Source: JBEBSD01 sp040394475 (lineage in GTDB: Bacteria; Bacteroidota; Bacteroidia; Cytophagales; Spirosomataceae). From it: a stretch of DNA of 54,584 nucleotides. The notes below the pieces were generated by a model, which was not told where the DNA came from, made no database searches, and was given only the letters and a program-made list of their open reading frames with translations. Of the stretch, positions 44,495-52,174 are shown in pieces (within the stretch, counting starts at the first letter, position 1; every line of letters starts with the position of its first letter). Made by a program: the position numbers and the translations under genes. The stretch covers positions 1-54,584 of the forward strand of contig JBEBSD010000039.1 in NCBI GenBank assembly GCA_040394475.1, in the 5' to 3' direction.

Positions 44495-44564
44495 AATACC
44501 TAACACCTAATACCTAATACCTAATACCTAAAACCTAACACCTAAAACCTAACACCCAAGATCT
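44495..44564 (+). repeat. Heptamer tract AAYACCT (10 units) upstream of the superoxide dismutase
   Basis: Ten consecutive 7-base units: AATACCT, AACACCT, AATACCT three times, AAAACCT, AACACCT, AAAACCT, AACACCC, AAGATCT. The tract ends 52 bases before the dismutase ATG. A near-consensus -7 element (TAGATTTC, one mismatch to TAnnTTTG) starts at 44570, directly after the tract, so the repeat may fill the place of the -33 region. Confidence 0.9.
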
Positions 44565-44616
44565 AACAATAGATTTCCCAAATTTTAACCTGAGCGGGGA
44601 TCCGTTCGAAACAGTT

Positions 44617-45321
44617 ATGAATAGAAAAGAGTTTTTGCAAACAATAGCTGGTGGAACACTGGCCGTAAGCTTTATCGGAACTGCCGCAAGTTGTACGCCG
44701 GGTGCGGCGGCGAGAGAGGTAGCGCCCTTTAAACAAGCAGATTTGCCCTATGACTTTGGTGCACTGGAACCCTATTTCGATGCACAAACCATGGAGATTC
44801 ATTATACCAAGCACCATGCCGCCTATATCAGTAACCTCAATAAAGGGCTGGAAGGAACAGAGCTGGCCGACAAAACCTTAGAAGAACTCCTGCAGACGGC
44901 CGGCACAGTTGCAACGGGCATTCGTAACAATGCCGGCGGACACTGGAACCACCGTTTCTTCTGGGAACTCCTGGCGCCGGGTAAGGGCGGCGAGCCAACC
45001 GGGAAAGTGGCCGACGCCATTAATGCGCAATTTGGCTCCTTCGATACTTTTAAAGAAGAATTCTCCAAAGCAGGTCTCGGACGGTTCGGATCAGGATGGG
45101 CCTGGCTGGTGGCAGACAACGGCACTTTGTCCATTGGCTCGACACCCAATCAGGATAACCCGCTGATGGATATTTCGGACCTGAAAGGTACCCCCGTCCT
45201 GGGACTGGATGTATGGGAGCATGCATACTATCTGAAATACCAGAATAAACGAGGGGAATTTATTGACGCATTCTGGAATGTAGTCAACTGGGATAAGGTC
45301 GCGTCATTGTTACCGGCCTGA
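44617..45321 (+). CDS. Exported Fe/Mn superoxide dismutase
   Basis: A 234-residue protein: about 26 residues of signal, then a complete Fe/Mn dismutase. Metal ligands are H62 (MEIHYTKHH), the histidine of GGHWNHRFFW, and the D and H of DVWEHAYYLKY. The signal (NRKEFLQTIAGGTLAVSFIG...AASC) looks like a degenerate Tat signal (RK rather than RR) with a possible lipobox cysteine at 26. Most bacterial Fe/Mn dismutases are cytoplasmic, so the exported form is notable. Metal choice cannot be told with certainty. Confidence 0.92.
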   Translation: MNRKEFLQTIAGGTLAVSFIGTAASCTPGAAAREVAPFKQADLPYDFGALEPYFDAQTMEIHYTKHHAAYISNLNKGLEGTELADKTLEELLQTAGTVATGIRNNAGGHWNHRFFWELLAPGKGGEPTGKVADAINAQFGSFDTFKEEFSKAGLGRFGSGWAWLVADNGTLSIGSTPNQDNPLMDISDLKGTPVLGLDVWEHAYYLKYQNKRGEFIDAFWNVVNWDKVASLLPA

Positions 45322-45328
45322 TGAGACC

Positions 45329-45373
45329 AACGCGGCAGGCGCTTCCCGGAATGGAGGCGTCTGCCGCGTTTTG
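45329..45373 (+). terminator. Intrinsic terminator after the dismutase gene
   Basis: Arms AACGCGGCAG and CTGCCGCGTT pair perfectly, with a further inner GCGC/GCGT pairing and a loop around CCCGGAATGG, followed by TTTT at the arm end. It starts eight bases after the stop codon. Confidence 0.8.
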
Positions 45374-45375
45374 AT

Positions 45376-45520
45376 CCATGGTCCGTGTCTCCATGGTCTG
45401 TGTCTCCACAGACCATCCTGTCACCCGCCCGGTTCACAAGCAGACTGTGAAAACATAGTCCACGGTAAAGGACGGTACGCCGCCCGACGGTACGCCGCCC
45501 GACGGTACGCCGCCCGACGG
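45376..45520. repeat. GGNCTGTG hairpin and 15-bp tandem repeat
   Basis: 45393-45416 has arms ATGGTCTGTG and CACAGACCAT with loop TCTC, preceded by a half-copy CCATGGTCCGTG at 45376. Imperfect partners (GACTGTG...CATAGTCCACGG) lie at about 45443-45465. 45471-45520 is 3.3 copies of the 15-base unit GACGGTACGCCGCCC with no variation. 15 is a multiple of three, but no gene runs through it. Confidence 0.88.
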
Positions 45521-45547
45521 GTACTTCATTTTATGCCTGACACGGCA

Positions 45548-46897
45548 CTAGTTGCAATAGGAGCTAATGACTTTGTAAGCCGGGGAATAGCCCAATTCGC
45601 CTGCTTTGCTTAAGTCGGTACAGCCTCCGTTTACGTCACCCAGGCTATGCTTGATGACTCCACGTAAGTAAAAAGCTTCCTGGTAATCGGGGCGGATTTT
45701 GATGCAGCTGGTCAGGTCCAGAATTGCGCCGGTCTGGTCGCCTTGGGCAGACCGGGCCAGGGCGCGGGAAAAGAATGCTTCTGAATAAGTAGGAGACAGC
45801 TCAATTGCCGTATTTAAATCGGATAATCCTTCCTTGTCGTCACCGCTTTTGATTCGGCTTACACCACGGATATAATACGCTTCAGCCCGTTCGGGAGACA
45901 GCGGGATGATGGCAGAAACTTCCCGGACTTCTCCGCGGAGTTTATCCAGGACAGCCCGGGTGATTGGGCCGGAATACGTCATTTTGCGGGGATCGCGATT
46001 GCTGTAAGGATTATTCAGCCCGACGGCCATGTTCAAATCAGCGATGGCCTCTTTTTGCTTCCCGAGTTTACTCCTGGCAAATCCTCTGCCGTAATATACC
46101 TCACTGTTTTCACTTCCCAGTGCCTTGGCTTTGTCGTAATCGGCTACGGCACTCGTATAATCCATTAACTTGTTCTTTGCAAAACCTCTCAGGATATACA
46201 GCTGCGCCTCTTTCGGACTGATCTCTATCGCCTGGTCCAGGTCTTCAATCGCTCCTTTGTAGTCATTCAGCGCGATTTTGGTCTCCCCGCGCCCCGCAAA
46301 TGCGCCCGGCCTTTTAGGGCTCAGCTCGATGACCTTGCTGAAATCGTCGAGGCTCCCGGTATAATCTTTCAGCTGAAGCTTATTGGTCCCGCGGGCATAA
46401 AGGGAGGAGACGTCATTCGGCGACAATGAAAGCGCTTTGTCGAAATCGGCCAGAGCGTTGAGGTAATTCTCCAGTTTGGCATGGCTTACCCCGCGGTTGT
46501 AATAGGAACGGGTGTCCTGCGGGTTGAGCTCAATGGCCTGGGTGTAATCCAGCAATGCCGAACGATGGTCTTCCTGCATGCTTTTACTCACCCCGCGGCT
46601 TTGAAAGTAAAGCGCTTCTTTGGGGTTGATTTCAATTGCTTTGTTATAGTCCTGGATAGCCCCCCTGTAGTCTTTTAAAGTTGCTTTGGCGAGTCCCCGG
46701 TTAAAGTAGCTGGGAGCATGATCGGGTGTCATGCCGATGACGGTATTAAAGGATTGAAGAGCGCCCACATAATCACCTGAACGAGCCCGTACGTTGCCTT
46801 CCTCAAAAACATCCGATGCCGACCGCTGACCAAAACTGTTAAAAACAATGCAAAAGAAAAGGAAAGAACAAAGGTGAAAAAATGAAAAAGTTTTCAT
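45548..46897 (-). CDS. Exported TPR-repeat protein
   Basis: A 449-residue protein with a signal peptide (FFHLCSFLFFCIVFNSFG) and about eleven to twelve 34-residue TPR units filling almost the whole length. The consensus here is close to AxxxRGxxKxxLxDYxGAIxDxxKAI, e.g. YFNRGLAKATLKDYRGAIQD. One interruption occurs near residue 300-325 (NPYSNRDPRKMTYSGPITRA). It ends with two cysteines and VISSYCN. It is probably a periplasmic or outer-membrane scaffold; the partner is unknown. Confidence 0.88.
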   Translation of the reverse strand: MKTFSFFHLCSFLFFCIVFNSFGQRSASDVFEEGNVRARSGDYVGALQSFNTVIGMTPDHAPSYFNRGLAKATLKDYRGAIQDYNKAIEINPKEALYFQSRGVSKSMQEDHRSALLDYTQAIELNPQDTRSYYNRGVSHAKLENYLNALADFDKALSLSPNDVSSLYARGTNKLQLKDYTGSLDDFSKVIELSPKRPGAFAGRGETKIALNDYKGAIEDLDQAIEISPKEAQLYILRGFAKNKLMDYTSAVADYDKAKALGSENSEVYYGRGFARSKLGKQKEAIADLNMAVGLNNPYSNRDPRKMTYSGPITRAVLDKLRGEVREVSAIIPLSPERAEAYYIRGVSRIKSGDDKEGLSDLNTAIELSPTYSEAFFSRALARSAQGDQTGAILDLTSCIKIRPDYQEAFYLRGVIKHSLGDVNGGCTDLSKAGELGYSPAYKVISSYCN

Positions 46898-47070
46898 TTG
46901 AAGAGATCAACAGGTTAGTGAAGTTTTTAAACTTTAAGAAAGAAGGGCTAAATTTAGTGGAATCAGGAATGTATTCAAAGCCTGTCATCAAAAGGTTCGG
47001 ATTTTAGACAGATTCACTACCCGAACGGAAAAGAAGCAGCTTCTGCCGGTACATTAATATTGTCTGTCAC

Positions 47071-47105
47071 TTTGTCAGGTGTTGTGTAAATATTTCCTAC
47101 TTTTG
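47071..47105 (+). promoter_or_regulatory. Possible promoter for the miaB operon
   Basis: TTTG at 47071-47074 and TACTTTTG at 47098-47105 (match to TAnnTTTG), spacer 23 bases, at the upper end of the Bacteroidota range. It lies 60 bases before the chosen miaB ATG, on the same strand. Confidence 0.42.
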
Positions 47106-47164
47106 TACCTTGTTGCCGGTGAAAAACGTTGCTGGTAACAGGAGAAGGATTAATTGCATTAACT

Positions 47165-48619
47165 ATGGAAACAGTCATTCGGGGCGGACTTCGTATTTTA
47201 TCCGGAGAAGAAAAAGAAGCTTGTGAAAAGGTTCACCTATCGGTAGAAGAACCGGCCTTCAATAAAAAGAGGTTGTTTATAGAGAGTTATGGCTGCCAGA
47301 TGAATTTTTCGGACAGCGAAATTGTCGCATCGGTCATGCGAGAGGCAGGGTTTGCGACAACCGCTTCGGAAGAAGATGCCGATCTGATCTTTCTGAATAC
47401 CTGTGCGATTCGGGACAATGCCGAACAAAAGGTACGGAACCGGCTGCAGCATCTGAATGCGTTGAAAAGAAAGCGTCCCGGGTTATTGATAGGGGTATTG
47501 GGTTGTATGGCCGAGCGCGTAAAAGCCAAGCTGCTGGAAGAGGAAAAAATGGTCGACATTGTAACCGGGCCCGATGCCTACCGCGATCTTCCCCGACTGG
47601 TGGAAGAAGCAGAGGGTGGCCAGAAGGCGGTTAATGTGCTGCTTTCCAGGGAGGAAACCTATGCGGATATTTCACCGGTGCGGCTGAACTCCAACGGAGT
47701 GACCGCCTTTATCAGTATCATGAGGGGCTGCAATAATATGTGCAGCTTTTGTGTAGTGCCCTTTACCAGGGGGCGAGAGCGTAGCCGCGACCCCCATTCC
47801 ATTGTACAGGAAGCCGCCGGCCTGTTTGAAAACGGCTACCGGGAAGTAACCCTGCTGGGACAAAATGTGGACAGCTACCATTGGACGTCCGGAGCGGACG
47901 GGGCTGCAGAGGATGTGGTGAATTTTGCGGGTCTGCTGGAGAAAGTAGCCCTGGTGCACCCGGACTTGCGGGTGCGGTTCAGTACCTCTCATCCCAAAGA
48001 CATTACCGATGAGGTACTGTATACCATGCAGCGGTATGAAAACATTTGTAACTATATCCATTTGCCGGCGCAGAGCGGAAACAGCCGGATCCTGCGGCTG
48101 ATGAACCGGACCTATGACCGGGAGTGGTACCTGCAGAAAATAGACCGGATCCGGGCCATACTGGGAGAAGAATGCGGTATTTCGCATGATATGATTTCAG
48201 GGTTCTGCTCGGAAACCGAGGAAGAGCACCAGGACTCGCTGTCCCTGATGGCGTATGCAAAGTTTGATTATGGGTATATGTTCTCCTATTCGGAACGCCC
48301 GGGCACGCCTGCTGCTAAAAAGCTAAAGGATGATATCCCGGAAGAAGTAAAAAAACGGCGTCTCAAAGAAATTATAGAACTGCAGCAGCAATTGTCGCTT
48401 GCCCGCAATCTGCTGGCAGTCGGCAGGGTCCATAAAGTGCTGGTAGAAGGCACCTCAAAGCGTTCGGAAGAACATTTGCAGGGAAGGAATGATCAGAACA
48501 AAGTAGTAGTATTTCCCAGGGAACACTATCAGAAAGGAGATTTTGTGCAGGTATTGGTGACCGAATGTACAGCAGCTACCCTGATGGGGCATGCTTATGC
48601 TTCAGTGGAAGCAGTTTAA
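47165..48619 (+). CDS. miaB: tRNA-2-methylthio-N6-isopentenyladenosine synthase MiaB
   Basis: A 484-residue methylthiotransferase that adds the 2-methylthio group to i6A37 in tRNA. N-terminal cluster cysteines are C44 (YGCQMNFSDSE), C80 (NTCAIRDNAEQK) and C114 (GCMAERVK); the radical-SAM cysteines are C189, C193 and C196 (RGCNNMCSFCVVPF). A C-terminal TRAM domain (GRVHKVLVEGTSKR...VLVTECTAATLMG) is present. I chose ATG 47165 (METVIRGG); the frame opens earlier at a TTG. First gene of the block running to secG. Confidence 0.96.
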   Translation: METVIRGGLRILSGEEKEACEKVHLSVEEPAFNKKRLFIESYGCQMNFSDSEIVASVMREAGFATTASEEDADLIFLNTCAIRDNAEQKVRNRLQHLNALKRKRPGLLIGVLGCMAERVKAKLLEEEKMVDIVTGPDAYRDLPRLVEEAEGGQKAVNVLLSREETYADISPVRLNSNGVTAFISIMRGCNNMCSFCVVPFTRGRERSRDPHSIVQEAAGLFENGYREVTLLGQNVDSYHWTSGADGAAEDVVNFAGLLEKVALVHPDLRVRFSTSHPKDITDEVLYTMQRYENICNYIHLPAQSGNSRILRLMNRTYDREWYLQKIDRIRAILGEECGISHDMISGFCSETEEEHQDSLSLMAYAKFDYGYMFSYSERPGTPAAKKLKDDIPEEVKKRRLKEIIELQQQLSLARNLLAVGRVHKVLVEGTSKRSEEHLQGRNDQNKVVVFPREHYQKGDFVQVLVTECTAATLMGHAYASVEAV

Positions 48620-48680
48620 CCGTTTATAAGACCAACAGCCTGTACCAGGGGCCGGATTGGCAGTAATTCCTATTGAAAGC

Positions 48681-49979
48681 ATGAATGTAGCTGAGATACA
48701 GGCGATTAAAAATCGTTTCGGGATAATTGGAAACGCACCTTCCTTAAATTATGCGATTAATGTAGCCATGCAGGTGGCCGGCACGGACCTGACTGTTCTG
48801 ATTACCGGAGAAAGTGGTAGCGGGAAAGAGTCATTTTCCAAAATCATTCACAGCCTGAGCGTCCGTAAGCACGGCCCTTTTATAGCCATTAACTGTGGTG
48901 CAATTCCGGAAGGAACCATTGATTCGGAGCTCTTCGGACACGAGAAAGGGGCCTTTACCGGGGCGTTGGATACGCGGAAAGGATATTTCGAAACCACCAG
49001 TAATGGTACTATTTTCCTTGATGAAATCGGGGAAATGCCCATCGGTACCCAGGCCAGGTTGCTGCGGGTGCTGGAAAATGGGGAATACATCCGGGTAGGT
49101 TCTTCCAAAGTGATGAAAACCGATGTCCGGGTGGTGGCTGCTACGAACGTCAACCTCAGGGAAGCGGTCGATAAAGGAAAATTCCGGGAAGATTTGTATT
49201 ACCGCCTCAACACGGTGCCGATTTATGTACCTCCGCTGCGGGAACGGGGGGATGATGTTGTGTTGTTATTCCGGAAGTTTACCAACGATTTTGCCGAAAG
49301 GTACCGGACCAAGCCCGTGAAACTCACCGAAGATGCCCGCCAGGCACTGATAGAATATGAGTTCCGCGGGAATATCCGGCAATTGAAGAATATTGCAGAG
49401 CAAATCACGATCCTGGAAACCGAAAAGGAGCTTCCGGTAGGGAGTGAGGTGCTCCACCGTTACCTGCACCCGGTGCAGCCGGCCAGCCGGAAAGCGCTGA
49501 TCCCGCTTTCGGGGGTGGAAGATGCTACCAGTTCTTTTTCTGAAAGAGAGTTGCTTTATAAGGTGCTCTTTGACATGCGCAGGGATGTGAATGAACTGAA
49601 AAAACTGGTCCGGGACGTGTTGCAGGGAGGACAGTACGACGGGGATGAAATCCTGAAAAATAACCAGGAACTCTTCAGCAGTATTTCTACCGCCGATCCG
49701 TCGGCTGCGTCGCCGGCCGGCCGGGAGGTGCCGCGGTTGATAGGGGCGTCGCAGCATGTGGTAGACCTGGATCGGTATTCGGACTCGAGATCGGATGTAG
49801 AAGATGTAGTCCATGTAACGGAGGAAGAAGAATCGCTTTCACTGGAGGAAAAAGAGAAGGAGATGATTATTAAATCGTTGCAGAAGAATAACAATAAACG
49901 CAAGTATGCGGCACAGGCCCTTGGGATATCGGAACGGACCTTGTACCGGAAAATCAAGGAATACGGGATAGAAAGTTGA
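48681..49979 (+). CDS. Sigma-54-dependent transcriptional activator without receiver domain
   Basis: A 432-residue AAA+ activator. Walker A is TGESGSGKESFS near residue 43, the sigma-54-contacting GAFTGA is at 90-95, Walker B is GTIFLDEIGEMP, and the arginine finger region is RLNTVPIYVPPLRERGDD. A Fis-type helix-turn-helix closes the protein (NNKRKYAAQALGISERTLYR). There is no N-terminal receiver, GAF or PAS domain: the AAA+ module begins almost at once, so activity is set by other means or is constitutive. ATG 48681 is preferred to a TTG at 48657. It sits in the conserved miaB-lptE-secG block. Confidence 0.95.
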   Translation: MNVAEIQAIKNRFGIIGNAPSLNYAINVAMQVAGTDLTVLITGESGSGKESFSKIIHSLSVRKHGPFIAINCGAIPEGTIDSELFGHEKGAFTGALDTRKGYFETTSNGTIFLDEIGEMPIGTQARLLRVLENGEYIRVGSSKVMKTDVRVVAATNVNLREAVDKGKFREDLYYRLNTVPIYVPPLRERGDDVVLLFRKFTNDFAERYRTKPVKLTEDARQALIEYEFRGNIRQLKNIAEQITILETEKELPVGSEVLHRYLHPVQPASRKALIPLSGVEDATSSFSERELLYKVLFDMRRDVNELKKLVRDVLQGGQYDGDEILKNNQELFSSISTADPSAASPAGREVPRLIGASQHVVDLDRYSDSRSDVEDVVHVTEEEESLSLEEKEKEMIIKSLQKNNNKRKYAAQALGISERTLYRKIKEYGIES

Positions 49980-49994
49980 AAAAAAAGGAATGCC

Positions 49995-50516
49995 ATGTCA
50001 GAAAAGAAAACAGGCAGTGCACGCAGATACGCATTTTTGCTGGTACTGGCTTGCGGCCTTCAAAGTTGCGGGATTTATTCGTTTACCGGGACGAACCTGT
50101 CGCCGGATATCAAGACGTTTACCGTGATGAATTTTACGATGGGAACAGCAGGGGGGCCGGCCAGTTTACCGATGGACTTCAGCGAAAAGCTGAAAGAATA
50201 TTTTCAGCGGAATACGAGTCTGACGCAGCGCCCCAGTGGCGGGGATCTGATCCTGGAGGGAACGATAACCGGGTACGACGTGGTACCGGTAGCGCCGACG
50301 GCCAGCGATCAGGCAGGGTTTAACCGGTTGAACATGACGGTGCAGGTCCGGTTTACCAACAATCAGGATGAAACCAAAAATTTTGATCAATCCTTTACTT
50401 TTTACGAGGATTTTCCGCAAAACGAAACCCTGAATGCAAATGAAGCCCGTATTTTGCCGAAAATTATGGATCAGCTGGTGCAGAATATTTTCAATAAATC
50501 AGCGGCGGATTGGTAG
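49995..50516 (+). CDS. lptE: LptE-like outer-membrane lipoprotein (LPS assembly)
   Basis: A 173-residue lipoprotein with signal ending LQSC (cysteine near residue 25), followed by GIYSFTGTNLSPDIKTFTV as in Bacteroidota LptE. The alpha/beta body includes FSEKLKEYFQRNTSL and GDLILEGTITGYDVVPV. LptE plugs the LptD barrel that inserts lipopolysaccharide in the outer membrane; lptD is not in the window. It starts 15 bases after the sigma-54 activator stop. Confidence 0.88.
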   Translation: MSEKKTGSARRYAFLLVLACGLQSCGIYSFTGTNLSPDIKTFTVMNFTMGTAGGPASLPMDFSEKLKEYFQRNTSLTQRPSGGDLILEGTITGYDVVPVAPTASDQAGFNRLNMTVQVRFTNNQDETKNFDQSFTFYEDFPQNETLNANEARILPKIMDQLVQNIFNKSAADW

Positions 50517-50543
50517 ATTGTAGTACTAAAGCAAAAAAACACC

Positions 50544-51260
50544 ATGGCAGAAAAGGAAATGTTTTCATACTGGGTCATGCAGCCCCGCCAGATGGAGCAA
50601 AAAGATATTGCAAAGCTGGAGGCCATCGTGAGCGAGTTCCCGTTTTGTCAACTGGCGCATACGCTCACCGCCAAAGCCGTTTCGATGATACAGCCCGCAT
50701 CCGCCTCCAACTATATTCCGAAAGCAGCCGTTTATGCACTGAGCCGGCAGGCGCTGCGGTCCTTGCTGGAAGATGATCTCGAATGGTCCGAGACCTTGTT
50801 ATCCCGAATGACCGATGGATTGCCGGCCTTGCGTAAAAAAGGGGTCACCCCGCCGGAGCAGACAGTACCTGAGCAGATAGTAAAGGAAGGACCGGCGCCG
50901 GTCCCGTTTGATCCGACGGCACTTGCTGCGTTCACGGTGGAACAGGACTTGCTGCGGGAACTAACTGTTCCCGGGGAGCAATCCGGTACCCGGAAATCGG
51001 CGCAGGAGCTTATTGCACAGTTTATCAGGACCGATCCGGTCATCGGCGCCATGAAGCCGGAAACAGTCGTCGTCCCGGGAAATGAAGACCTTAGCCTGAG
51101 AAGCCAGTTGCCGGTAGAAGATATCGCGACCGAATCTTTTGCTAAAATATTAGTGATGCAGGGGAAAACGGAACGGGCAATTGCAATTTATGAAAAACTA
51201 ATGTTGAAAATTCCGGATAAAAAGGGTTACTTTGCGGAAAAAATTAGAAACTTAAAATAA
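50544..51260 (+). CDS. Conserved hypothetical protein between lptE and secG
   Basis: A 238-residue soluble protein that I recognise only by position: Bacteroidota genomes often have such a gene between lptE and secG. The N-terminal part (about 1-90) is helical, with FPFCQLAHTLTAKAV and a DLEWSETLL stretch. A linker of about 40 residues rich in P, E and V follows. The C-terminus has one TPR-like unit (FAKILVMQGKTERAIAIYEKL). No signal peptide or membrane segment. Function unknown. Confidence 0.85.
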   Translation: MAEKEMFSYWVMQPRQMEQKDIAKLEAIVSEFPFCQLAHTLTAKAVSMIQPASASNYIPKAAVYALSRQALRSLLEDDLEWSETLLSRMTDGLPALRKKGVTPPEQTVPEQIVKEGPAPVPFDPTALAAFTVEQDLLRELTVPGEQSGTRKSAQELIAQFIRTDPVIGAMKPETVVVPGNEDLSLRSQLPVEDIATESFAKILVMQGKTERAIAIYEKLMLKIPDKKGYFAEKIRNLK

Positions 51261-51273
51261 TTCCATCGTTCAT

Positions 51274-51633
51274 ATGTTCGTAGGCTTAATTATCCTGGTA
51301 GCGATAATCGCAGTATTGTTGATTTTAGTGGTGTTGGTTCAGAACTCAAAAGGAGGAGGGCTTTCCAGTGAATTTTCGAGCGCCGGAACTTCGCAGATGT
51401 TTGGTGTAAAGAAAACAACCGATTTACTGGAGCAGATTACCTGGGGACTGGCCGGCGCGATTGTGGTGATATCGCTGGTTTCCTATATCTCCGTAAGCAC
51501 GGGTGAGCAGGGAACTGTGAATAGCGTCAACATTGAGAAAGCGCAGAATACGGCCATTCCGGGTGGTACTATCCTGCCGTCGTTACCGGACGGAGCGGAA
51601 GCGCTGCCTGTGCCGGCAGATACTACGAAATAA
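51274..51633 (+). CDS. secG: Preprotein translocase subunit SecG
   Basis: A 119-residue protein with two transmembrane helices (about 3-22 and 57-76) joined by the conserved loop VLVQNSKGGGLSSEFSSAGTS ahead of the conserved MFGVKKTTDLLEQITW. A polar tail of about 35 residues follows, longer than the minimal SecG. It is part of the SecYEG channel. Starts 13 bases after the hypothetical gene. Confidence 0.95.
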   Translation: MFVGLIILVAIIAVLLILVVLVQNSKGGGLSSEFSSAGTSQMFGVKKTTDLLEQITWGLAGAIVVISLVSYISVSTGEQGTVNSVNIEKAQNTAIPGGTILPSLPDGAEALPVPADTTK

Positions 51634-51655
51634 GAGGGAGGATCCTCCTGTAAAG

Positions 51656-51698
51656 ACCTGTAGCTTGCCTGACTTGTTCGGACGCGCTACAGGTTTTT
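51656..51698 (+). terminator. Intrinsic terminator after secG
   Basis: Arms ACCTGTAGC and GCTACAGGT pair perfectly with a 21-base loop, followed by a run of T (GGTTTTTCG). The loop is long but the stem and T run fit an intrinsic terminator that separates secG from groES. Confidence 0.7.
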
Positions 51699-51707
51699 CG
51701 CATTTTG

Positions 51708-51845
51708 ACCGTGGACTGTGTCTTGACCGTGGACTGTGTCTCCACAGTCCACTTCCGCGCTGACAGCGGTAAGGTCTGTGAAGACACAGACCTTGGTGGG
51801 GAAGACACAGCCCCTTGGTAGGGCGACACAGACCTTGGTAAACCC
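51708..51845. repeat. GGNCTGTG hairpin cluster between secG and groES
   Basis: 51729-51752 has arms GTGGACTGTG and CACAGTCCAC with loop TCTC. 51771-51794 has arms AAGGTCTGTG and CACAGACCTT with loop AAGA. Half-copies lie around them: GTGGACTGTG at 51711, and GACACAG words near 51803 and 51825. No gene is seen from 51634 to 52235 apart from the terminator, these repeats and the groES control region. Confidence 0.87.
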
Positions 51846-52081
51846 GAAACAGGAGCTGGAGTAAATGGATACGGCTGACATTAAATACGCTTTGTCAAGA
51901 CACCGGACCCGTCGAAGCGCCACCCTGTCAATACGTCATAGTAAAAGGAGCCGTTTTTTTTAGAGAAATGAGGGGGAGATCGGGTGTTGAAAATTTGTCA
52001 GGATGCCTGTTAAAGCAAATTTTGTAAAGTTAAAAGGGCTTCTATTGGACTGCAGGCGAAATAAAAATGAGTAGTTGTTTA

Positions 52082-52100
52082 GTACTTCCAAATTAAGTAC
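52082..52100. promoter_or_regulatory. Inverted repeat upstream of groES, possible activator site
   Basis: GTACTT and AAGTAC flank a 7-base AT-rich spacer with perfect symmetry. It is centred about 69 bases before the -24 GG described below, i.e. about 90-95 bases before a predicted start, where sigma-54 activators often bind. The binding protein is unknown. Confidence 0.4.
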
Positions 52101-52157
52101 GGTTTGTGTAGGGGAGGCCCTCCGGGTGATGCTGAAAAAATGACAGGCGTTTCAGCG

Positions 52158-52174
52158 CTGGCATGAACCTTGTA
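52158..52174 (+). promoter_or_regulatory. Sigma-54-like -24/-12 element upstream of groES
   Basis: CTGGCATGAACCTTGTA matches the consensus YTGGCACGN4TTGCW at most positions. The invariant GG (52160-52161) is exactly ten bases from the -12 dinucleotide, which reads GT (52172-52173) instead of GC. The predicted start is near 52185, about 50 bases before the groES ATG. No CIRCE element is seen and no good TAnnTTTG promoter was found in this interval. Confidence 0.45.

Noticed and set aside
44495..44564. Heptamer tract considered as telomere-like end or origin iterons.
   Set aside because: It lies between recR and a dismutase gene within the chromosome, with no replication genes near and units too degenerate.
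51865..51963. 32-codon plus-strand frame with basic C-terminus between secG and groES.
   Set aside because: Too short to judge, no leader or conservation evidence, and lies in repeat-rich DNA.
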